DNA of 64,000 bases, from positions 3,917,001 through 3,981,000 of the forward strand of contig NZ_CP060084.1 in NCBI RefSeq assembly GCF_014211975.1. Reading direction: 5' to 3'. The stretch is from Teredinibacter haidensis. GTDB taxonomy: Bacteria; Pseudomonadota; Gammaproteobacteria; Pseudomonadales; Cellvibrionaceae. Shown piece by piece: positions 28,421 through 36,957 of this stretch. The notes under the pieces were generated by a model. It ran no database searches, was not told the origin of the DNA, and worked only from the letters and a program-made list of their open reading frames with translations. How positions within the stretch are numbered: position 1 is the stretch's first letter; each line of letters begins with the position of its first letter. Made by a program: the position numbers and the translations under genes.

Positions 28421-29056
28421 TTACCCTTTGACTTCCAAAGGGGTCGCTAAATAGTTGCTATAGGCTTCTGTTGCGTTAATCACGTTTGAAGCCAAAGTTT
28501 CAATTTCGAAAATAACGTTCGGCATAATCGAGGTCGCGCTCAAAGCACCGAACATTTGATAGTAGTCTTTGCCGTCACTTAGTGTATCGAGGCTAATGGT
28601 CGAGAGTGGAAAGTATTTATGGGTACGCAATATAGTGTCATTAAAGCTAGATAAGCCAGACACATCCTCTGTTGACCACAGTACGGCCTCAATAATTATT
28701 TGCTCACCGGCAACGGTTAGAAACAGCGGTAGATCTCCATACTCGTGCATAACCAAGTGTAAGGCGGGCTCTACGCCACCAATCAACTCCAAACTCGCCG
28801 CACCACTGGCAAATAAATCCTCCTTCTCCAATGCTTCATTTAGAGCTTCGGTTGACCAGATTTTAAGGCGGGTTGTCATAACATCGTCTCCTGTTTCCAT
28901 AATCGGCTTTCTATTTTTCTGCCGAAGTAGCTTCTCAGCCGCAGCTAGCTGCTTCGCGTTCTCCGGGAGTATCCAAACCTCCTTTTTGACCAACCCCATA
29001 CCCCTAAGGCGTTGACGATACTCTCGTTGATAATAGGCGGAAGATTTTGCTTTCAT
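28421..29056 (-). CDS. yjfI: YjfI-like DUF2170 protein with RHH-like N-terminus
   Basis: 211 residues from the ATG at 29056. The first 45 residues (YYQREYRQRLRGMGLVKKEV, WILPENAKQLAAAEKLLR) look like a ribbon-helix-helix DNA-binding domain: a basic helix, a short strand (KKEVWIL) and a second helix. The rest is DUF2170 (SGAASLELIGGVEPALHLVM, ...FPLSTISL). The gene begins the pspA operon, and three palindromes lie directly before it, so it is a candidate autoregulator. GTG 29065 is an alternative start; no good SD is seen for either. Confidence 0.82.
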   Translation of the reverse strand: MKAKSSAYYQREYRQRLRGMGLVKKEVWILPENAKQLAAAEKLLRQKNRKPIMETGDDVMTTRLKIWSTEALNEALEKEDLFASGAASLELIGGVEPALHLVMHEYGDLPLFLTVAGEQIIIEAVLWSTEDVSGLSSFNDTILRTHKYFPLSTISLDTLSDGKDYYQMFGALSATSIMPNVIFEIETLASNVINATEAYSNYLATPLEVKG

Positions 29057-29074
29057 ATGACCCACTATATTTCG

Positions 29075-29128
29075 TTACATGTGAGAAGTAAATATATTAC
29101 ATGTAACGCAAGAAAATATTACATGTAA
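29075..29128. promoter_or_regulatory. three TTACATGTAA palindromes 22 bp apart
   Basis: TTACATGTGA (29075-29084), TTACATGTAA (29097-29106) and TTACATGTAA (29119-29128). The spacing is exactly 22 bases each time, about two helical turns, so all three boxes face the same side of the DNA. The cluster lies 19-72 bases before the yjfI ATG. It looks like an operator array. Confidence 0.85.
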
Positions 29129-29590
29129 TAAAATAAGTGCCGGTTATTTTGGCTCTATGTGACTGATATTAAAAAGATTATTTTTGGCCTCTCGCACCTA
29201 AATTAAGTTTAAATGTCTAGTAATGTAGCGTATAAGGCGCTTGTTCGCTCCAGCATTTATGCAGAGTAGGGCGTGTATTCGTTATAACAAAAAAAAAATT
29301 TAACTGGCAAGCTGATGCCATTTATCGCGTCTTTTTGGACCACAAGCCCCCCGGTGGAGCTAATCAGCTACATTTGATCCCAATAAAATTACCCTATGGC
29401 GCGAAAATCCTGTAAAAATACAAACCTTTAGGCGCTTTGTTTCGATCTGCCACCAATAACCACTAAAATGAAATGGCTATTAGCTCTTTACTGGGAAGCG
29501 ACCGGAAGAAAGACCAGTGACCAATAGCTAAAACAATAAATTTACCGCGAATAGGAATAAAACCATTCACTATTAACCACGGAAACCCCT
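29129..29590. other. gene-free stretch between divergent genes
   Basis: 462 bases with runs of A and several stops in all frames. It must hold promoters for yjfI and for the plus-strand gene at 29591; no strong promoter was recognised. Confidence 0.4.
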
Positions 29591-30523
29591 TTGCAAGACC
29601 TCTATCTACGCTTAGCCAAGCAATATACAACGCGAAACTGTCTGGCGGTTCTACTGATTCTCATTTGGCCAGTCACTCTGCATTCCGTTGCGGAGGATGA
29701 CCAAACAACCCCCATGACATACCGCTATTGGGACTGGGGCCAAACGCCGGAACGCGATGATTATCAATTTGAGCTGCTAAACCTAGCGCTGGACAAAACG
29801 CTCGATACTTACGGCCCTTATCACGCTCATCGAATCAAACGTCACCTCAGTGCCGCGCGAGCAATGCGAGAGGTTAACACCGGAACGTTAATTAACGTCC
29901 GAGTCGCGCCTTGGGTAGATGAAAACGCGACGTTTTTCACTGATGCCGACCTTAACGAGGCCGTACGCTTTCCACTTCTTCAAAATTTATTAGGCTACCG
30001 CCAATTGATTATCCGCCAAAATGAAAGTGCGTTTTTTGATCAGCTTTACACGGTAGATGCGCTTAAAATGCGAGTCGCGGGGCAGGGTAGTATGTGGGTG
30101 GATACTCATATCTACCGCCATAACGGCTTTGCCATTAACGATTCAGGCACCACGCCCTTTTTGCTGGCGATGCTTGCAAACAAGCGTATTGATTATGTAC
30201 CGATGAGTGTTATTGAAATCGATTCGCTGTTGAAACCTGAATCCGTAGCCAGATACAAGGTCACCGCAGCGAAAGACATCTTGATATTCTACCCTTTCCC
30301 CATTGTGTTTATGACCAATCGCAACCAACCAGAGTTGGCTGCAAGGCTCGAAGAGGGTTTGGCGAAGGCCAAACTGGATGGTTCTTTTGAGGCTCTTTTT
30401 GATCGCTACTACGCAGACCTGGCAGCCCGACTACCACAGCAACAAAACCGAATTTTTACGTTGGAAAACCCTTTTATCGCTCCGGAATCGGCACCTAAGA
30501 CTGCGCAGGTAAAGCCCGACTAG
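29591..30523 (+). CDS. periplasmic solute-binding-like protein
   Basis: 310 residues, starting at TTG (no in-frame ATG nearby). A membrane-like N-terminus (CLAVLLILIWPVTLHSVAED) would be a signal peptide. The mature part resembles family-3 solute-binding proteins: an early YRYWDWGQTPERDDYQFELL, a middle YRQLIIRQNE and DALKMRVAGQGS, and a final LDGSFEALFDRYYADLAARL. Such lone proteins, without transport genes beside them, occur in many gammaproteobacteria with unknown function. Confidence 0.65.
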   Translation: MQDLYLRLAKQYTTRNCLAVLLILIWPVTLHSVAEDDQTTPMTYRYWDWGQTPERDDYQFELLNLALDKTLDTYGPYHAHRIKRHLSAARAMREVNTGTLINVRVAPWVDENATFFTDADLNEAVRFPLLQNLLGYRQLIIRQNESAFFDQLYTVDALKMRVAGQGSMWVDTHIYRHNGFAINDSGTTPFLLAMLANKRIDYVPMSVIEIDSLLKPESVARYKVTAAKDILIFYPFPIVFMTNRNQPELAARLEEGLAKAKLDGSFEALFDRYYADLAARLPQQQNRIFTLENPFIAPESAPKTAQVKPD

Positions 30524-30659
30524 CAGGCTGCAGGACCATTATCAGCGTTACCACCACGTTGAAAAATGGGATCAAAATGCTCATCTATTTGCTATAAATT
30601 TCGCTTTTCGCCCTATTTTTCTCGCGCTGACGGCTTCGCCCACGCTCTTCATCAAGCTG

Positions 30660-32018
30660 CTAGGATTTTTTTGTGGGCCGCTTCCATCCGGGTAGGTTTT
30701 GCTGGCGGCTGCGCGCGACAACCAGCTCATTCTCTTTGCTATTGCGCGTTACAATCGAACCGGCGGCGATAGTTGTGCCTTTTGCCATCGATACCGGCGC
30801 AACCAGAGCAGTGTTGGAGCCCACAAAGACACCGTCGCCGATGGATGTTTTGTGTTTATTTACACCATCGTAATTACAGGTGATGGTGCCAGCACCAACG
30901 TTAACCCCTTCACCCAGCTCGGCATCGCCCACGTAGCTTAAGTGGTTAACCTTGCTACCTTTACCAATCACTGCTTTTTTGGTTTCGACGAAGTTTCCTA
31001 TCTTGGCACCTTCGGCCAATTTCGAACCAGGCCGCAAGCGAGCGTAGGGGCCTATATTACAGCTAGCTTCCAGTTCGGAATCTTCCAGTACGCTATTGGC
31101 ATGAATTTGAGTGTTATCACCAACCGTGGTGTCTTTGAGCATACAGTTGGGACCGATATGAACGTTGTTGCCAAGCGTGACCTTACCCTCAAATACGCAG
31201 TTCACGTCGACAACACAATCACTCCCCACCGTTAAGCTACCGCGACAATCAAAGCGGGCAGGGTCGAGCAACGTGACACCTTCAACCATTAACTGCTCGG
31301 CAATCTCTCGCTGGTAGATACGTTCCAGCTCGGCCTGTTGCATACGGTTGTTGACCCCCATCACCTCGCCCTCGCTTTCGGGCTGCGTAGTTTGGACGCT
31401 AATTCCGCTGTTGCGCGCCATAGCGATAATATCGGTAAGGTAGTACTCACCCTGGGCATTGTCGTTGCTAAGTGCGGGCAGCCATTCCAACAAATGCTGG
31501 CCTTTCACGGCCATAACACCGGTATTAATTTCAGCAATGTTCAATTGCTCATCCGTGGCATCCTTTTGCTCCACAATCGCAACCACCTCACCGTTTTCTC
31601 GTACGATTCGGCCATAGCCCATGGGGTCCTCCAGCTCGATAGTGAGCAGACCCATACTGCTATCGCTAACCTTCGCGACAAGCTCTTCCAGCGTTTTGGT
31701 TTTGATCAGAGGTACATCACCATAGAGAATTAAAATGGTGGCCTGCGCATGTAACAGCGGTAAAACCTGTTGTACGGCGTGTCCGGTGCCCAACTGCTCA
31801 GTTTGCTCGACAAACTCTATACCGGGCGCCGCCAACTGCTGCTCGACCTGTTCCGCGCCGTGTCCAATCACAACCTTGATAGCATCGGCTTTCATCTCAT
31901 GCGAACGGTCGATAACGTGGGATACAAACGGCTTGCCAGCCAGTGTGTGTAGCACTTTAGGCTTGGAAGAGCGCATACGGGTGCCTTTGCCGGCGGCGAG
32001 AATCACGATATCGAGCAT
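30660..32018 (-). CDS. glmU: UDP-GlcNAc pyrophosphorylase / GlcN-1-P acetyltransferase
   Basis: 452 residues, bifunctional. N-terminal nucleotidyltransferase: LAAGKGTRMRSSKPKVLH, with YGDVPL and GEYYLTDI. The C-terminal left-handed beta-helix of hexapeptide repeats (IGNFVETKKAVIGKGSKVNH, GAGTITCNYDG) is the acetyltransferase. It makes UDP-GlcNAc from the product of GlmS/GlmM. In relatives glmU sits directly after atpC; here six kilobases of other genes separate them. Confidence 0.98.
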   Translation of the reverse strand: MLDIVILAAGKGTRMRSSKPKVLHTLAGKPFVSHVIDRSHEMKADAIKVVIGHGAEQVEQQLAAPGIEFVEQTEQLGTGHAVQQVLPLLHAQATILILYGDVPLIKTKTLEELVAKVSDSSMGLLTIELEDPMGYGRIVRENGEVVAIVEQKDATDEQLNIAEINTGVMAVKGQHLLEWLPALSNDNAQGEYYLTDIIAMARNSGISVQTTQPESEGEVMGVNNRMQQAELERIYQREIAEQLMVEGVTLLDPARFDCRGSLTVGSDCVVDVNCVFEGKVTLGNNVHIGPNCMLKDTTVGDNTQIHANSVLEDSELEASCNIGPYARLRPGSKLAEGAKIGNFVETKKAVIGKGSKVNHLSYVGDAELGEGVNVGAGTITCNYDGVNKHKTSIGDGVFVGSNTALVAPVSMAKGTTIAAGSIVTRNSKENELVVARSRQQNLPGWKRPTKKS

Positions 32019-32213
32019 GGGAAATCCTTAATCTAACGAAAATGTTATGACCGCTATTTTGCCACTGATTTATGTCCTTTTCGAATCACATGTTAAATGC
32101 GTTAAAACCCCAAGGCCCATGCTCGGTTGAAACAGGCGCCGGAAGCTCTCGCCAGCACATTATTGTCTAGACAGGGTCAACCATCGCTATTAACCTCGAT
32201 CGACAAAATCATA

Positions 32214-32223
32214 AGGAGGTGAG
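32214..32223 (+). promoter_or_regulatory. near-perfect Shine-Dalgarno for TIR gene
   Basis: AAGGAGGTGA fully matches the anti-SD of 16S rRNA and ends one base before the ATG at 32225. It rules for ATG 32225 over the in-frame GTG at 32219, which lies in the SD itself, and predicts strong translation. Confidence 0.8.
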
Positions 32224-32224
32224 T

Positions 32225-33565
32225 ATGTCTGATGTATTTATAAGCTATTCCCGTCGCGACGAAGACGCGGTACAACGTATAAAGAAATCTCTCACCCGTC
32301 GCGGTATTGATGTCTGGATAGACAAGGATGATATTGGCACCGGCTCCCGCTGGGATATGCAGATCCAGGAAGGTATTCAAAAAAGCGATAAAATCCTGAT
32401 TATGCTTTCCAAAGCTTCCATCGTTTCCCAAAACGTTAGTGATGAATGGGGTTACGCTCTGGAAAAGGGTAAGCATATTATTCCAGTGCTGCTCGAAGAC
32501 TGCGATGTTCCCATGCGTATTGCCAGCCTGCAGCGTATAGAGTTCGTTGAAGATTACGATAAAGCCATGGAGAAGCTGGTTACAGAAATCCGCGCCGTAT
32601 CGGTCTCCAGCAAAAGCGGTCGCAGAGCAAAAAAAGCGCGCAAATTCCAAGCCCCGACACCAGTTCTCAATATTTTGAAATTCGCGCTACCCGCGCTGCT
32701 GCTAGTTGGTGGCTTTTTTTTCGGCTACCAGCATTTCCTTTCGTCCGTCTCCGTTCCCGATGTTCATGGATTATCGTCTGAAGCCGCTGCGTCCAGGCTA
32801 AGCTCTGGTTTCCTAAACGTCGGCAATATTTACCAGGAATATAGTGAGGCTAATAGCGCTATTCCTGGAACGGTGTTACGCACAGATCCTTCAATCGATA
32901 CGCCCGCTGAACGTTTTTTCGGAAAAATCGATCTCTACCTTGTAAAAGCGAAAATTCAGGTTCCCGATCTTGTTGGGCTCAGCCATTCGCAAGCGACGGA
33001 AAAGCTTGTTTTCGACGGTTTAACCGTTGGCAAACACATTATTGAGTACGCCGATGGAGAAGAAACTACCGTTTTTAAAACACTGCCTGCTTTTGATACC
33101 TATGTAAAGGATTCAGATCCGATCGATATTTATATCGTAAAGGACAAAATTGAAATTCCCAACGTTATTGGCTTGGATGGTGACGCCGCTAGACAACGAC
33201 TGGAAGAGCTAAATTTAAATGTATCTGTCGTTCACTCTGTCAGAAGTTGGAATGAGAATTACGGGAAAATATTTGAGATGGTACCGTCAGCCGGTACGAA
33301 AGTTAATCCAAATACCGTAATTCAGCTCACACTTGCCGATAAAGGTGGTTGGGTTTATTTGAAACAGGGGAAAAAGGGCGATATCGTTGCGGCTCCCAAA
33401 AGCTTTAACTTGCGCAACGATACCGATGCCTCCACGAGTAAAACTATTGTCGGTAAATTACAAAAAGGCGCTTTAATTAAAATTCTTCGCGCCAAATCTA
33501 ATGGCTGGCGACTTGTGCGCCTGTATAAAACTCAAGACGTAGAAGAATCTGTCGGACAACTTTGA
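32225..33565 (+). CDS. membrane TIR protein with periplasmic PASTA repeats
   Basis: 446 residues. Residues 1-125 are a TIR domain: SDVFISYSRRDEDAVQRIKK, DVWIDKDDIGTGSRW, ILIMLSKAS and SDEWGYALEKGKHIIPVLLE. E74 in EWGYAL aligns by hand with the NADase glutamate of SARM1-type TIRs. A basic linker leads to one membrane helix (about 150-169). Three PASTA-like repeats follow (VPDVHGLSSEAA, VPDLVGLSHSQA, IPNVIGLDGDAA), then an SH3-like tail (LQKGALIKILRAKSNGWRLV). Positive charge before the helix puts TIR in the cytoplasm. PASTA domains bind peptidoglycan fragments in other proteins. The stop overlaps the next ATG (TGATG). Confidence 0.88.
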   Translation: MSDVFISYSRRDEDAVQRIKKSLTRRGIDVWIDKDDIGTGSRWDMQIQEGIQKSDKILIMLSKASIVSQNVSDEWGYALEKGKHIIPVLLEDCDVPMRIASLQRIEFVEDYDKAMEKLVTEIRAVSVSSKSGRRAKKARKFQAPTPVLNILKFALPALLLVGGFFFGYQHFLSSVSVPDVHGLSSEAAASRLSSGFLNVGNIYQEYSEANSAIPGTVLRTDPSIDTPAERFFGKIDLYLVKAKIQVPDLVGLSHSQATEKLVFDGLTVGKHIIEYADGEETTVFKTLPAFDTYVKDSDPIDIYIVKDKIEIPNVIGLDGDAARQRLEELNLNVSVVHSVRSWNENYGKIFEMVPSAGTKVNPNTVIQLTLADKGGWVYLKQGKKGDIVAAPKSFNLRNDTDASTSKTIVGKLQKGALIKILRAKSNGWRLVRLYKTQDVEESVGQL

Positions 33566-34395
33566 TGAGCAAACGTACCCAGTATAAAAAGCGCCCCAAC
33601 TTTCATGTGACCGCTGTACAAATCGATTTGGATTGCAGCGGCTTCGCTTACAAGAAATGGGATGGTGATCAACATTGCAATGCTGGTGACTGGCTGGTCA
33701 ACAATAGTGGCGATACCTATACCGTAGAAAAAAACTATTTTCGGGAATGCTATCAAGAGATAAGCCCCGGCCAGTATGAAAAAACCGCAGCCGTTTGGGC
33801 AGAAGAAGCCGTAGGTGATGGCGAAATATCAACCATTGAAGGTTCCACCGTTTATGCGGCAGGCGACTATCTCGTTTTTGACCGCCCCGCAGGCGGCGAA
33901 TCCTATGCCATTAAACGGCAAAACTTTAACCGTATGTACGAGGCGGTGGAAGATCCTGAAGAATTGTCACGTGCACAGCACGACTATATTACCAATCGCC
34001 TGCAATTTCATATTACCTGGTACGATAAAAAGGCCGGCAATAATCGCATTCAGTATCACTGCTGGCAAACGCTGACAATTGTAACCGCCGCGCTGGTACC
34101 GGTCGTTAGCGCAATCGATTACGATACGGGCCCACTTATTGCCATACTCGGTGGAGCGTCTGCTGTTTCTGGAGGGATATTGAGTTTATTTAAAATGCAG
34201 GAAAATTGGGTGAAATTTCGCGCCGCCTGTGAAGATCTAAAATCCCACTTAGCGCAATACAAAATTTGTGCGGGTATTTACGAGCACCACGACAACGCCT
34301 TTAATACACTAGCAGAAAATTGCGAGTCCATTATAAGTGCTGAACGAGGCCAGTGGGTGCAACAAAACAGCCCCAAGGCTAAAAAGGACAACTAA
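33565..34395 (+). CDS. SLATT/DUF4231-like membrane protein
   Basis: 276 residues. The N-terminal 125 residues contain two similar units (GDWLVNNSGDTYTVEKNYF and GDYLVFDRP...YAIKRQNF). The C-terminal part has a helix (FHITWYDKKAGNNRIQYHCW) leading to two membrane segments (LTIVTAALVPVVSAI; PLIAILGGASAVSGGILSLF) and a helical tail (KMQENWVKFRAACEDLKSHL), the SLATT/DUF4231 layout. SLATT proteins are predicted pore-forming effectors in nucleotide-signalled defence systems. The ATG overlaps the stop of the TIR gene, so the two proteins are made together. Confidence 0.78.
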   Translation: MSKRTQYKKRPNFHVTAVQIDLDCSGFAYKKWDGDQHCNAGDWLVNNSGDTYTVEKNYFRECYQEISPGQYEKTAAVWAEEAVGDGEISTIEGSTVYAAGDYLVFDRPAGGESYAIKRQNFNRMYEAVEDPEELSRAQHDYITNRLQFHITWYDKKAGNNRIQYHCWQTLTIVTAALVPVVSAIDYDTGPLIAILGGASAVSGGILSLFKMQENWVKFRAACEDLKSHLAQYKICAGIYEHHDNAFNTLAENCESIISAERGQWVQQNSPKAKKDN

Positions 34396-34443
34396 TTCAC
34401 AACGCAAAAGCAAAAGCTTATTACGCAGTGAAGCAGGCTCGAT

Positions 34444-36876
34444 TTACTTCTGGAAAATCTGGTCTGCCGCTAACACCAAAAACATATAATTAGTCGCGCC
34501 ACCACCCATCACATATTCTGTCTGCTGCCAAAAAAACGGCCAGGTTTTAAGCTCTGGTAGATCGGGCCGTATCAGCGCCGTACCCGAAATAACACCACCG
34601 GGGATATAGGACCAATCTGCACGGTTAACACCATACGCCACGGTCGCAGAGTTTGCGCCCACACCGGAGGCAAAAGAAATTGTGTTTTCACCGGGATGTA
34701 CGCCCAATATAAAATTCAGCGCGTTAAGAAAGTCTTCACTTCCGGTGTACTGCGGCCATGATTTGTTGAAAAAATATTGTTTTACAGCAAAGCTCTGAAT
34801 ACCCCAACCGGCACCCCAAATATGGGGCTTATACGGTACGCCATAGGGTGTTTCTTTGGCTTGTAGCTGAACGCTTTGCTGGTAGGTTTTTACCGCAAGA
34901 CTAATATCCTCTACAAAGGTTTTATCTGAAAACTTCGGCAGTACCTTACCAAGCATCCAACCCGTTTCTTTAACATCGTCAATTATGGGTTGTTTGAGTG
35001 CGAGCAGGGCTTGAATATAACTTGCCTTACCGGTGGTTAGAGTTAACTCCGTTAATGCGAAAACTTTATTCTTTGTTTCAACATCTTTATCTGCCGCAGC
35101 GCTATAAATTGCCTCTGCAGCCTGGAGTGCTTTTTCGGCAAGCTCTGGGTTGTAATTTTTTATCGCTCGGGATGCAGCCGCAAGACCTGCTGCCGCAGCC
35201 AATTCCCGGTTTGGGTTTTCTTCCGTAAAAACCCAGCGGTCATCTGCGGGCAGTCCACTTTCTTTTGTTGCTGTTTTGTTATCGGTCTGAGTAGCCGCAT
35301 CCCCCAAGTGAACATATTGACGAACAGTCGGTACGATTATCCCACGATATAGGCGGCCTAAAGATTCATAAGCACCCAAAACGCTTAGCAAGCCGTGCTC
35401 TATTTGTTGTTGGGCGTCATTTTTCCCGTCGGGCTGATGAATTTCTACAACTTTGCTTGCTTGATCAATACTGGTTGCGTCGTAATTCAGGTTAAATTCT
35501 TCGACCATCATCGACAGCAACCATACGGTTGTCATTTGCGATTCCACGCGGAGATCGTAATCTCCCGCGTCGTGCCATCCGCCCTTATTTAAACCGGGAA
35601 CCGGTTCCATGGGGTGATAATGTGTAAGCGTGGAGGCACCGGATTTGTATCCGTCGAAATGCTGTGTGTTGACCGGTGACATTAGCGCATCATCTTCATG
35701 GCAGAGGCCATGCCAAACACGGTATTTTTCGGCTACGCGCATATGACACATTTGCACGGGCAAATAGTATTCCAGCGTTGGCTGCCAGGCATGTCGGGAA
35801 TAAACATCGTTCCCAATCTTAAATGAATGGCTCTGCTGACCGCGATATTCCACCACATACATTCCCGGCGTTTGAATTTGGGTAAAATCAAAGCTGAAAT
35901 AGTTGTAGCGTAAAAATTGCCCCCAATAATTTACTTTTTCGCGGCTAATTTTTTCTTTGCCGTTTTCCGTCAGTTTATAGAGTGTAATATTGCTCGCTTT
36001 GGTATCTCTCTTGTCCTGCTCAATAATAATTTTTTTGGATTGCTTTTCAGCGTAACCTAGCTGGGAAACCTGAATCACCGGCTTATATTTCCAGCCCTTC
36101 ACCGTGTTCGGAGTAATCACCCACTCGACAGCATTCTTCGTTGCGCCTGCAGCAACGAGAGTGCGTACAATATACCAGCCATTATTATGGTTACTACGTC
36201 CATCCAAGAGTTCCAGATCGCCCCGAATGGCTTCGATAACAATGCGCTGTTTATCCTCTGCTGGCGCAACCGTCAACTTTTTACCGACAGCCAGGGACGT
36301 ATTGATAAATTCGCCTTTGTGACGGTGAATTGGGCCGTTCGGCTGCTGAGGAAACAAACCCGCTTTGGCATCCATAATCCAGCTTTTACCAAACAGATGC
36401 TGCGGGAACAATTCAAAATTAAAGCCAATCTTGCCAACCCATTCATTGGGAATGGGTTTATCAAAATCTACACTTACCTTAAAACTATTACCGTTCAGCG
36501 CACTAACATTCACGTTATAGCGAATATTTAAATCCGGGTATTCAATAGGGTTAAAGCCTTTACGGTTTTTACTTTCGTCTGGGTAAGACAGGGTTTGGCT
36601 GATCGTTTGGGCTTTTCTATCAATTTTAAGGTCGCCACCTTTTGGCACCGGTGACCATTGCCCAGGGGAGGCTTCCAATCGAATATCGCCATTCGCAGCC
36701 ACTCGCAGGCCATGCTGAATGATAGATACGCCAGTTTGGTGGCCATCGGGGTAGATATCGCTAAAAACCGTTACGTTTAAACCCGGATTTTCGAAGTAGC
36801 CAGATGAATTGATCGCCAAGTTTTCGGCATAACAGGGCAGGGCTAACACTAGGCAGATAAATAGAGCGGCTTTCAT
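34444..36876 (-). CDS. glycoside hydrolase family 9 (cellulase type)
   Basis: 810 residues. Signal peptide (MKAALFICLVLALPCYAENL). The N-terminal 270 residues are beta-rich, then an Ig-like CelD_N domain (IQVSQLGYAEKQSKKIIIEQ). The GH9 catalytic (alpha/alpha)6 barrel has GGWHDAGDYDLRVESQMTTV, whose two Asp activate water, and near the end HPGENTISFASGVGANS and a Glu in WQQTEYVMGGG that could be the acid. Secreted enzymes of this kind cut cellulose or related beta-glucans. No carbohydrate-binding module was recognised, so the real substrate is uncertain. Confidence 0.88.
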   Translation of the reverse strand: MKAALFICLVLALPCYAENLAINSSGYFENPGLNVTVFSDIYPDGHQTGVSIIQHGLRVAANGDIRLEASPGQWSPVPKGGDLKIDRKAQTISQTLSYPDESKNRKGFNPIEYPDLNIRYNVNVSALNGNSFKVSVDFDKPIPNEWVGKIGFNFELFPQHLFGKSWIMDAKAGLFPQQPNGPIHRHKGEFINTSLAVGKKLTVAPAEDKQRIVIEAIRGDLELLDGRSNHNNGWYIVRTLVAAGATKNAVEWVITPNTVKGWKYKPVIQVSQLGYAEKQSKKIIIEQDKRDTKASNITLYKLTENGKEKISREKVNYWGQFLRYNYFSFDFTQIQTPGMYVVEYRGQQSHSFKIGNDVYSRHAWQPTLEYYLPVQMCHMRVAEKYRVWHGLCHEDDALMSPVNTQHFDGYKSGASTLTHYHPMEPVPGLNKGGWHDAGDYDLRVESQMTTVWLLSMMVEEFNLNYDATSIDQASKVVEIHQPDGKNDAQQQIEHGLLSVLGAYESLGRLYRGIIVPTVRQYVHLGDAATQTDNKTATKESGLPADDRWVFTEENPNRELAAAAGLAAASRAIKNYNPELAEKALQAAEAIYSAAADKDVETKNKVFALTELTLTTGKASYIQALLALKQPIIDDVKETGWMLGKVLPKFSDKTFVEDISLAVKTYQQSVQLQAKETPYGVPYKPHIWGAGWGIQSFAVKQYFFNKSWPQYTGSEDFLNALNFILGVHPGENTISFASGVGANSATVAYGVNRADWSYIPGGVISGTALIRPDLPELKTWPFFWQQTEYVMGGGATNYMFLVLAADQIFQK

Positions 36877-36957
36877 AGGAATCTCGGGTCGATTTCAAAC
36901 GCCCGAGGATAGCTGATGTTGGGACAGTACACCGTAAAAATGCGCGCGCGAGAATAC

